DNA of 18,871 bases, taken from contig DFFN01000226.1 of the NCBI GenBank assembly GCA_002369525.1, positions 1 through 18,871 of the forward strand. The letters run 5' to 3'. Positions 1 to 6,281 of this stretch are shown piece by piece. The first letter of the stretch is position 1, and the number at the start of each line of letters is the position of its first letter. Below the pieces are notes generated by a model. The model saw nothing but the letters and a program-made list of their open reading frames with translations, did no database searches and was not told the origin of the DNA. The position numbers and the translations under genes are program-made. The DNA is from Lachnoclostridium sp. UBA3775. Its GTDB lineage: Bacteria; Bacillota; Clostridia; Lachnospirales; Lachnospiraceae.

Positions 1-1
1 G

Positions 2-463
2 GTCTTCCAGAACTACGCGCTCTACCCCCATCTCACGGTTTTGGAAAACATCGCTTTTCCGCTGGAAGTCCTCCGGGTTCCCAAAAAAGAAAGACTTGAA
101 AAAGCCGAAAAGATTGCGTCCCTCGTCCACGTGGAAAACCTCCTCAAAAGATTTCCCGGTCAGCTTTCGGGAGGCCAGCAGCAGAGAGTGCTGCTTGCAA
201 GGGCACTTTGCTCCACAAGGAAATTGCTGCTGTTAGATGAGCCTGTTGCCGGACTCGACCCGAAGGTTACGGCAAACATGTATGAGCTGGTTGACGGGCT
301 TAACAAGAGCGGAGTCAGCATAATCATGATATCTCATGATATCGGAGCTGCAGTAAAATATGCCTCCCATATACTCCATATAGGAAAGAAAATATTTTTC
401 GGCACCAAAGATGAGTATCTGAACAGTACTCTGGGCAAGCTGTTTACGGAGGTGGAATACTGA
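2..463 (+). CDS. Zinc-type ABC transporter ATP-binding protein, 5'-partial and apparently chimeric
   Basis: The reading frame is open from base 2, so the N-terminus and Walker A motif lie outside the window; 153 residues are visible. It shows a Q-loop (VFQNYALYPHLTV, residues 1-13), the ABC signature LSGGQQQRV (about 53-61), Walker B LLLLDEP, the D-loop GLDP and the H-loop ISHD. The half after the signature (LLARALCSTRKLLLLDEPVAG, AAVKYASHILHIG, FFGTKDEYL) reads like Clostridial ZnuC/AdcC-type ATPases. The half before it (ALYPHLTVLENIAFPLEV, RVPKKE) reads like MalK/UgpC sugar-importer ATPases, which ZnuC proteins do not resemble there. The stop overlaps the ATG of the permease by one base, so it should power that permease. 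Both family assignments are from memory. The chimera may be a true recombination or a misassembly at the conserved signature. Confidence 0.8.
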   Translation, partial: VFQNYALYPHLTVLENIAFPLEVLRVPKKERLEKAEKIASLVHVENLLKRFPGQLSGGQQQRVLLARALCSTRKLLLLDEPVAGLDPKVTANMYELVDGLNKSGVSIIMISHDIGAAVKYASHILHIGKKIFFGTKDEYLNSTLGKLFTEVEY

Positions 464-1296
464 TGAAAATGCTTCTTGATTATTTACAGTATCCTTCCGT
501 TCAGAGAGCGATCATAGTCGGAATACTTGTTGCGCTGTCTTCCTCGCTGCTCGGAGTAACCCTGGTTTTGAAACGCTTCTCGTTTATCGGTGACGGTCTT
601 TCGCATGTGGCCTTCGGCGCGATGGCTGTAGCGGGCGTGACTGGGCTCACAAACGATATGGTGATTGTCCTTCCGGTCACGGTAATATGTGCGATACTTC
701 TTCTGAGGGCAGGCCAGAATACAAGGATAAAGGGCGATGCCGCGATCGCGATGATATCGGTCAGCGCGCTTGCATTCGGTTATCTTCTGATGAATCTGTT
801 TCCGACCTCGGGTAATGTATCGGGTGATGTCTGTACGACGTTGTTCGGATCGATCTCGATACTCACAATCAAGGAATGGGAACTGTGGCTGTGCATCGTT
901 CTGTCGGTGATCACGGTCGCTGTGTTCATTTACTTTTACAACAAGATATTTGCCGTTACCTTTGACGAGAATTTCGCAAAATCGGCCGGAACCAAGGTGG
1001 GAGTATATAATACGGTTATTGCTGTAGTGACTGCGGTTATCATAGTTCTTGCGATGAATCTTGTCGGCTCGCTTCTTATTTCGGCCCTTGTGATCTTCCC
1101 GGCGCTTTCCGCCATGAGGATATTTAAAAGCTTTAAAAGCGTAACTGTTGCATCTGCGGTGATATCGGTGCTCTGTGCCATCATCGGACTGCTTGTTTCG
1201 ATAATGGCGGGAACTCCCGTCGGCTCGACCATAGTGGCGGCGGATGCGGGCGTTTTCATAATATGCGAGATTGCCGGAATTGTGCTGAAAAGATAA
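463..1296 (+). CDS. znuB: Zinc/manganese-type ABC transporter permease (ZnuB-like)
   Basis: The protein has 277 residues, the usual length for the ABC-3 permease family that imports Zn, Mn or Fe. It is almost entirely hydrophobic with about seven to nine membrane segments. Family hallmarks seen are GDGLSHVAFG (about 43-52), FDENFAKSAG in a cytoplasmic loop, VGSLLISALVIFPALSA (the likely ATPase-coupling region) and TPVGSTIV near the C-terminus. The ATG at 463 overlaps the ATPase stop (tgATGa), which indicates translational coupling. Zinc is preferred over manganese because the ATPase C-terminal half and the downstream lipoprotein resemble zinc-locus companions in Lachnospiraceae, but the sequence does not fix the metal. 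No substrate-binding lipoprotein is visible; it may lie upstream of the window. Confidence 0.88.
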   Translation: MKMLLDYLQYPSVQRAIIVGILVALSSSLLGVTLVLKRFSFIGDGLSHVAFGAMAVAGVTGLTNDMVIVLPVTVICAILLLRAGQNTRIKGDAAIAMISVSALAFGYLLMNLFPTSGNVSGDVCTTLFGSISILTIKEWELWLCIVLSVITVAVFIYFYNKIFAVTFDENFAKSAGTKVGVYNTVIAVVTAVIIVLAMNLVGSLLISALVIFPALSAMRIFKSFKSVTVASAVISVLCAIIGLLVSIMAGTPVGSTIVAADAGVFIICEIAGIVLKR

Positions 1297-1315
1297 TTTA
1301 CAAAGGAAGTGGAAG

Positions 1316-1951
1316 ATGAAAAAGAAATTATTTGCAATTATGTTCCTGACCGCACTTGTGCTCTGCGCCTGCGGCTCTGACGGAAACAAAAACAGAATCA
1401 AGAACGGTACCAAGAGTGTGAACGATGTACTGCAGGAACAGAATCAGAAGACTTCGAAGGACAATAAGGATTCGAGACCTGCGGATTCCGATCAGGAAGA
1501 TGAAAATGCCACGGATGATACTGCGTCAAAGTCAACTCCCGATGAGCTGGTGCCTGCCGGAAATGTGCCGCCGACAGAGGAACCCGAGGAATATGATAAA
1601 ATCGATGTCGATCTTACAAAGATGAGCGCAACGATGGTATATACGGAGGTTTATAATATGCAGTCGGAGCCTGATAATTATGAGGGCAAGATTGTGAAAA
1701 TGAAGGGTACAAGCGGTTATTTCCTTGATGAGGATACAAATGTGTACTATTTTGCCTGCGTGATCCAGGACGCGACCGCATGCTGCGCCAACGGTATAGA
1801 ATATGAACTGAACAAAAACTATAAAATCCCTCTGGATTATCCGGAAATGGATGATGAGATCACCGTTGTCGGAAGATTTGAAACATATATTGAGGGAGAT
1901 TATAAGTATATCAGATTAAAAAACGCCAATCTTTTAGAGGATAAAGGCTGA
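1316..1951 (+). CDS. Cysteine-containing lipoprotein of the zinc-uptake operon, function unknown
   Basis: This is a 211-residue lipoprotein. A basic N-terminus and hydrophobic segment end in the lipobox LCAC with Cys19 as the lipid site. Residues 20-95 form a low-complexity, charged linker rich in Lys, Asp, Glu and Pro. Residues about 97-205 form a compact beta-rich domain that could be an OB fold, with an aromatic YYFACVIQD strand followed by ATACCANGIEYEL; the three clustered cysteines could bind metal or form a redox centre. It starts 19 bases after the permease with a purine-rich site (ggaagtggaag) and is probably cotranscribed. I recall similar proteins next to zinc permeases in Lachnospiraceae but know no assigned function. 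Zinc handling at the membrane surface is inferred from context and cysteines. It is not the classical ZnuA solute-binding protein, which is larger and His-rich. Confidence 0.7.
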   Translation: MKKKLFAIMFLTALVLCACGSDGNKNRIKNGTKSVNDVLQEQNQKTSKDNKDSRPADSDQEDENATDDTASKSTPDELVPAGNVPPTEEPEEYDKIDVDLTKMSATMVYTEVYNMQSEPDNYEGKIVKMKGTSGYFLDEDTNVYYFACVIQDATACCANGIEYELNKNYKIPLDYPEMDDEITVVGRFETYIEGDYKYIRLKNANLLEDKG

Positions 1952-2004
1952 ATAAGTATAAAATAATACAAAAAGTGGAAAATTCAATGCAACTATACTG
2001 AAAA

Positions 2005-2085
2005 AATTAGGGTTTTTTTCTTGCGCAAGATGGATTATATTATCCTCAAAGGCTGTGCACAGCCTCGAAAAACCTAATTAGGAGG
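2005..2085 (+). promoter_or_regulatory. Structured leader upstream of the surface protein, with SD AGGAGG
   Basis: AATTAGG at 2005-2011 can pair with CCTAATT at 2073-2079, extended by TTTTT 2013-2017 with AAAAA 2068-2072 around a one-base bulge. Inside are the palindromes CTTGCGCAAG (2020-2029) and AGGCTGTGCACAGCCT (2050-2065); the latter is a 6-bp hairpin with a TGCA loop. The outer stem ends directly before the strong Shine-Dalgarno AGGAGG (2080-2085), 8 bases before the ATG at 2094. This could be a cis-regulatory RNA, or an mRNA stabiliser, or operator palindromes in DNA. A TATATT box at 2035-2040 would start transcription inside the structure and leave only the inner hairpin. No riboswitch consensus was recognised. 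Confidence 0.4.
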
Positions 2086-2093
2086 ACTTTAGA

Positions 2094-2750
2094 ATGTTTA
2101 AGAAAATGTTCAAGAAGATTGCAGTAGTTGCATGTGTTGCTTCACTTGCAGTCGGAACAATTGCCGTAGCTAATGCTGGCAGTTATAATGCTGAATTTGG
2201 AGCTTTCTTCAATGATCCCAGTGAAGCTACTGACGATGACGGTGGCTGGCTTAACCTTGGCGATGCTGCTAAGACAACATTTACTGATGACGGTTCAGTA
2301 GCAACAATTACCGTTGAATTAGCTGAGGAAAGATCATTTGAAGGAAGTTATGCAGCTATACTTACAGATTATCCTTTTGATGAAGAAGATCTCCCCGATG
2401 CTAAGCTTATCTCCATCAAGCTTGATGGCAAGGAGTACAAGCCCACAACTCAGTATCTTAACCAGGAAGGTCTTAACGACAAAGACGGTAATGCAGGTCT
2501 TAGAATTAATATCTGCAATCATTGGAATAGTGATATTACTGAACAGCCTCTTGACCTTGAGGATATCAAGGATGTTAAGTTCAAGAAAGTTGAAGTTTCA
2601 TTCAGCTTAAAGAGCGCTGATGCAGCAGCTGAGTCTTCATCTTCTTCTGCTGAGTCTTCAACAGGTACAGATACTGCTACAAAGACCGGTGACAGCACTA
2701 TGGTTGCAGTTCTTGCAGTTGTAGCACTTCTTTCACTTGCTTTCCCTTGA
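2094..2750 (+). CDS. Secreted surface protein with KTGD-type C-terminal anchor, apparently truncated
   Basis: The protein has 218 residues. It begins with a lysine-rich signal peptide (about 1-28, likely cleaved after ANA) and continues with a beta-rich, acidic domain (about 29-175) with GGWLNLGDAAKTTFTDDG, SIKLDGKEY and RINICNHWN, which resembles carbohydrate-binding-like beta-sandwich domains of clostridial surface proteins (weak resemblance). A Ser/Ala/Thr linker leads to TKTGDSTMVAVLAVVALLSL, the start of a sorting-signal-like tail. Such tails usually continue into a longer hydrophobic stretch and basic residues; here the frame ends abruptly with AFP and a stop that overlaps the convergent gene by 18 bases. 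The expected basic end is therefore missing. It has a strong SD, AGGAGG, 8 bases before ATG. Cell-wall or membrane surface location is inferred; function is unknown. Confidence 0.7.
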   Translation: MFKKMFKKIAVVACVASLAVGTIAVANAGSYNAEFGAFFNDPSEATDDDGGWLNLGDAAKTTFTDDGSVATITVELAEERSFEGSYAAILTDYPFDEEDLPDAKLISIKLDGKEYKPTTQYLNQEGLNDKDGNAGLRINICNHWNSDITEQPLDLEDIKDVKFKKVEVSFSLKSADAAAESSSSSAESSTGTDTATKTGDSTMVAVLAVVALLSLAFP

Positions 2751-3599
2751 AGAATAGCCGATGGATTTCATGATCATGATGAACTGATCATGAAGAAAAT
2801 CGACGATCTCGCGTACCTGCCTGCCCTGCGAGATACGGTTGAGAGCGTAGGAGTATTCGGCGAAGGGAATGTTTGACGCATTATAAAGTATCAGGAAATG
2901 TTCCCTGACACCGAAGTAAATATTGGTAAGAATATCGACCGCCGTCTGCCTGTCGTTTAGGTTTTGGCAAAGCCTGATATTAAGCTCCGTAAGCGTTTCA
3001 TTCAGATTGTTCCGGTCGAAGAGCTGGATAAGACCGACTATATCCTTTGTGGTCGACCTTATGAAATCGTCGTCGAAGCATACGGAGTTATCCGGAGCAT
3101 TCTCCGGTTTGCTGCTTCCGAGTGTATGTACGAGCGCGGGCATAAAGAAGCGGCTGTTATACGCAGTTATCGCCTCGCGGTAGGATATGCCGAGGTCTGC
3201 GAAGCACGACACGATGCAGCCTCTCGCAAGAAAATATGAATCGAGAGGGGAGCCTTTTTCAAGGGCATGTTCGTTGCTGGCGGATTCAAGACGATTTAAT
3301 ATTTCCTGAATGGTCTGCACCGCATGCTTTCCTATGAAAATAATACAGTGGTGTCCGCCGACATTTACTTCTTCATAGGACATTTCGGCGTGTTCAAACA
3401 CACGTACGATGTCAAGCAGATTATACTCGAGCGGTTTCGGGGAATAACGGAACTGATCGCACAGAAGGACCATATAGGTGTCCGAGTATATATAAACTGA
3501 TCGAAGGTGCAGCTCCGGAATACTGGTATAGCCGTTGATCGATCCGACAAGCATGGCCCTGCGGAGCCGTCGGATCTCGTCAGTATAGGTCCGTTCCAT
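2733..3599 (-). CDS. AraC-family transcription regulator sensor domain, DNA-binding domain missing
   Basis: This is a soluble protein of 288 residues starting at 3599. An ATG at 3617 is in frame, but the Shine-Dalgarno AAAGGAGGG lies inside its first codons and is ideally placed for 3599. The sequence resembles the long N-terminal sensor half of clostridial AraC/YesN-type regulators: an N-terminal ligand-sensing region, then the helical stretch typical just before the HTH (VDILTNIYFGVREHF, YALNRISQGRQVREIVDFLHDQF). The frame stops after GYSSRESK, exactly where the two AraC helix-turn-helix motifs (about 100 residues) should begin. The stop falls at the same place where the convergent surface-protein gene also appears cut. 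It is either a truncated gene, a DNA-binding-free modulator, or the product of a misjoin. The promoter TTGATT-17-TATAAT lies upstream. Confidence 0.65.
   Translation of the reverse strand: MERTYTDEIRRLRRAMLVGSINGYTSIPELHLRSVYIYSDTYMVLLCDQFRYSPKPLEYNLLDIVRVFEHAEMSYEEVNVGGHHCIIFIGKHAVQTIQEILNRLESASNEHALEKGSPLDSYFLARGCIVSCFADLGISYREAITAYNSRFFMPALVHTLGSSKPENAPDNSVCFDDDFIRSTTKDIVGLIQLFDRNNLNETLTELNIRLCQNLNDRQTAVDILTNIYFGVREHFLILYNASNIPFAEYSYALNRISQGRQVREIVDFLHDQFIMIMKSIGYSSRESK
2740..2752. other. Probable breakpoint joining two truncated convergent genes
   Basis: The plus-strand surface protein loses the end of its anchor segment and the minus-strand AraC-type protein loses its HTH domain within the same few bases. 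One deletion, inversion or assembly join here would explain both. No repeat, IS end or target duplication is visible at the spot; the short purine run aagggaaagc (minus strand) is the only candidate microhomology. Confidence 0.5.
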
Positions 3600-3640
3600 T
3601 ATTTCCCTCCTTTCCATGAAAAATCATAAAAGATGTCACA

Positions 3641-3669
3641 ATTATATGGTATAAATGTCAAAAAATCAA
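3641..3669 (-). promoter_or_regulatory. Sigma-A type promoter of the AraC-type gene
   Basis: On the minus strand TTGATT (3669-3664) and TATAAT (3646-3641) are separated by 17 bases. The -10 matches consensus and the -35 matches four of six. Transcription should start near 3634, giving a leader of about 35 bases before the ATG at 3599. It is divergent from the promoter at 3699-3727, with 29 bases between the two -35 boxes. Confidence 0.7.
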
Positions 3670-3698
3670 TGCATTATTTATATTGAGGCAAAAAAAAC

Positions 3699-3727
3699 TT
3701 GAAAATTTTGTAACAAAGGTATATTCT
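3699..3727 (+). promoter_or_regulatory. Sigma-A type promoter of the diguanylate cyclase gene
   Basis: TTGAAA (3699-3704) and TATTCT (3722-3727) are 17 bases apart. The predicted start near 3734 leaves about 65 bases before the ATG at 3800. The short divergent spacing to the AraC-type promoter suggests that the two genes could be regulated together. Confidence 0.6.
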
Positions 3728-3799
3728 ATATACTGTATTGTGTAATACTATTGTAATATAAAAGCAGTGTTGGTTAAACATTACGGAAAGGACAGACTG

Positions 3800-5536
3800 A
3801 TGAAAAAACCGAAGTTCGCAAGCACCATGAGCCTTCTGACCGCTGCTTTTGTTGTTGTTCTTTTTATTTTTATCCTTAATGAAATCAAGAGAAGTGCATA
3901 TAAGGATGATTCCGAGATCCAGGACGGTTACTACAATGTAAGCGTTGGAGAAAAAGAATATAAAAACGTGAAACTGTCGGAACTCACCTTTCCGACCGTC
4001 GAAAAGGGAACACTCATCACATATTCCACCGTTCTAAAAGGAAATACGGTTGACAATCCGATCATAATGCTTTATTCAGTACATTCGGCCATAAAGGTAT
4101 ATCTTGACGATAAGCTGATACATGAATACGGCGATACGGACTGGCATATGCTGGGCTACGGATACATGAATGTCGATCTGCCGGATGATTATGCCGGAAA
4201 AACCATCAGGATTGAGCAGATCGTAAACGAGAGCGGTGAGGTTTCTTCGATTTATTATCCGAGAATCTATGATTCGAGGCATCTTCTTCATGATACTCTT
4301 GACAAGAATATCACGCCTCTTGTGATAGATATATCATTGCTTGTGATCAGTCTTACGATAATGCTGATCTCAATGCTGTTCATGAACATTCTTCCGTCGC
4401 TTAAAAACCTTGTGTGGCTTGCGGTTTCGTTCTTCTGCATGGGCCTTTGGGAGCTTTGCAGCTATAACCTGATCTGGCTGTTTTCCGACAATCTGGCGCT
4501 TCGCGGTTATGTCGAATACTGCTCGCTTTACATTGCTCCTTTCTTCCTTACGCTCTATTTCTTCGATGATTTCTATCTGAAGGAAAAAGGAAAAACAAGG
4601 TATTTATATGCCGTTATACTTGCGCTTCAGGGCATATTCCCCGTGCTTGCGCTGCTGCTTCATTTTACGGATGTGAGACATCTGCCGTGTATGCTGCTTT
4701 ATAATCATATCCTGCTGTTTGTGGATATAATCATGATACTTTTCATGGTCATCAGGCAGATAAAGAGAAAAGAGGCAATGCACAGGAGCATGCTGGTAGG
4801 AATTACCGTGCTGATCGCTTTCGGAATCTGTGATCTTGTGCGCTTCAACTTTTTCAGGTATGTGAAAAAAAGCTCACAGGTGCATTATACAAGCTATCTT
4901 CTCATGGGCTTTTTCGTGTTCATGATAACTATGATAATAGACTTTTTCATGAACCAGCGTAAGGGTCTTTACCTTGAGGCGAGAAATGATGCCCTTAACC
5001 GCCTTGCCTATGTCGACATGCTTACCGACATTGCAAACAGAAGACGCTGCGAGGAGGTTTTTGATGAGCTGGTCGAAACGGGGGAAATCTTCGGTATCAT
5101 CAGTTTTGATATGAACTATTTAAAGCTTACCAACGACAAATACGGACATATGGAAGGCGACAGGCTGCTGACGGATTTTTCATCTCTTATCTCAGGTGTG
5201 TTTTCGGAATACGGTACCGTCGGACGTATGGGCGGAGATGAGTTCATCGTTATATTAAGAAATGTTGATAAGCTGCAGTTTGAGCTTCTGGAACAGAAGC
5301 TTGAGGAAAAGAGGCTTGAGATCAGTAAGGACAGGAAGCCCTTCCCGATAAACTATGCCTATGGCTACTGCAGAAGCGACGACAGTGAACTCGAGATCAA
5401 GGACGGCAGCAGGAAGGCTGTCAATGAGGTATATAAAATTGCCGATGCCAGAATGTATGAAAACAAGCTGGCAATGAAAAGAAAGTACAGTCCCATGCCC
5501 GGAGAACCCGGCTGGGAGGGTGAAATAAATGGATAA
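3800..5536 (+). CDS. Membrane diguanylate cyclase with extracytoplasmic sensor and 7TM region (GGDEF)
   Basis: This enzyme makes cyclic di-GMP from two GTP. The start at 3800 (578 residues) is chosen because GGAAAGGA lies 7 bases upstream; a GTG at 3767 is in frame but has no site. The order is: one TM segment near the N-terminus (about 10-30), an extracytoplasmic beta-rich domain (about 33-170), seven hydrophobic segments (about 175-390) as in 7TMR-DISM receptors, and a GGDEF domain from about 405. Seen are LAYVDMLTDIANRR, FDMNYLKLTNDKYGH (metal and guanine binding) and an intact GGDEF at 478-482, so it should be active. The inhibitory I-site RxxD is absent; SEYG stands there. The end overlaps fdhD by 8 bases. 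The signal sensed is unknown. Confidence 0.9.
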   Translation: MKKPKFASTMSLLTAAFVVVLFIFILNEIKRSAYKDDSEIQDGYYNVSVGEKEYKNVKLSELTFPTVEKGTLITYSTVLKGNTVDNPIIMLYSVHSAIKVYLDDKLIHEYGDTDWHMLGYGYMNVDLPDDYAGKTIRIEQIVNESGEVSSIYYPRIYDSRHLLHDTLDKNITPLVIDISLLVISLTIMLISMLFMNILPSLKNLVWLAVSFFCMGLWELCSYNLIWLFSDNLALRGYVEYCSLYIAPFFLTLYFFDDFYLKEKGKTRYLYAVILALQGIFPVLALLLHFTDVRHLPCMLLYNHILLFVDIIMILFMVIRQIKRKEAMHRSMLVGITVLIAFGICDLVRFNFFRYVKKSSQVHYTSYLLMGFFVFMITMIIDFFMNQRKGLYLEARNDALNRLAYVDMLTDIANRRRCEEVFDELVETGEIFGIISFDMNYLKLTNDKYGHMEGDRLLTDFSSLISGVFSEYGTVGRMGGDEFIVILRNVDKLQFELLEQKLEEKRLEISKDRKPFPINYAYGYCRSDDSELEIKDGSRKAVNEVYKIADARMYENKLAMKRKYSPMPGEPGWEGEING

Positions 5537-6281
5537 TGCCGAGAGGATAGCAAAAACGATTGTATATCCGGACGGGCGCAGCGAGGAAGCGGAAGCTGTC
5601 GTTATTTCGGAGCATGAGCTTACGATAATCGTAAATGAAATGCCGGTATGCAGACTGATCTGCACAAAAAGCAATCTAAAGGAGCTGGTATACGGAAGGC
5701 TTCTTACGGACGGGATCATTGCCTGTGCGGATGATATACGATCCGTGCACTTTTGTGAATCGGAAAACAGGGCAAGGGTTTTTACCGCCGGGGATGTTTT
5801 TCTTGAGGAAAAGCCCGGGACCGAACCGAGCTGCTGCACGGGAAATAGGGTATTTGCTTCGAAAAAGGGTGATAAAATACTTAAAGAGATTCCTCGCAGT
5901 AGCTACAGACCCGAGTGGGTCTTTGGCATGGCAGAAGAGTTCGGAAAGGATACCAGGCTCCACACGGCAACGGGAGGATGCCATAACTGCATACTTGCGA
6001 AAAACGGAAAAACCCTGTTTGTGTGTGAGGATATCGGAAGGCACAATGCTGTTGACAAGGCAGTGGGTTATGCCGTTATAAACCATATCCCGCTTGATGA
6101 ATGCATGCTGTTTACATCGGGGCGCGTTCCGGTCGATATGACGGAAAAGGTGATCGCAGCCGGTATTCCTGTTTTGGTTTCCAAGTCTGTGCCCAGCTAC
6201 GAATCGGTTCAGATGGCAAAAAAATATGGCCTCACCCTGATAAACAGGGCGTGGCCGGATAAATATGAAATATTTCACTGA
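5529..6281 (+). CDS. fdhD: Formate dehydrogenase accessory sulfurtransferase FdhD
   Basis: FdhD passes sulfur from a cysteine desulfurase to the molybdenum (or tungsten) bis-MGD cofactor and is needed for formate dehydrogenase activity. The 250-residue protein is of normal length and shows ELVYGRLLTDGII, TATGGCHNC with the sulfur-carrying CxxC pair Cys151/Cys154, EDIGRHNAVDKAVGYA, TSGRVPVDMTEK and a C-terminal GLTLINRA. The ATG overlaps the end of the diguanylate cyclase by 8 bases (aATGgataa) with a GGGAGGG-like site inside that gene, so translation is probably coupled. It ends 7 bases inside the convergent methyltransferase gene. No formate dehydrogenase or molybdopterin gene is in the window, so its client lies elsewhere; the pairing with a c-di-GMP enzyme is unusual. 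Confidence 0.93.
   Translation: MDNAERIAKTIVYPDGRSEEAEAVVISEHELTIIVNEMPVCRLICTKSNLKELVYGRLLTDGIIACADDIRSVHFCESENRARVFTAGDVFLEEKPGTEPSCCTGNRVFASKKGDKILKEIPRSSYRPEWVFGMAEEFGKDTRLHTATGGCHNCILAKNGKTLFVCEDIGRHNAVDKAVGYAVINHIPLDECMLFTSGRVPVDMTEKVIAAGIPVLVSKSVPSYESVQMAKKYGLTLINRAWPDKYEIFH

Noticed and set aside
484..1413. Long minus-strand ORF opposite the permease
   Set aside because: The product is a His/Arg-rich, low-hydrophobicity shadow of the ZnuB frame with no family motif; the plus-strand permease is clearly the gene.
1980..2093. c-di-GMP (GEMM) or other known riboswitch before the surface protein
   Set aside because: No GEMM-like conserved core was found; only generic inverted repeats are present.
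2964..3239. Plus-strand ORF inside the AraC-type gene
   Set aside because: It is a shadow frame without family resemblance; the minus-strand gene has promoter, SD and recognisable sensor sequence.
3600..3617. Upstream ATG for the AraC-type protein
   Set aside because: The SD for the true start is inside these codons.
3767..3799. GTG start for the diguanylate cyclase
   Set aside because: No ribosome site precedes it, while ATG 3800 has GGAAAGGA at 7-base spacing.
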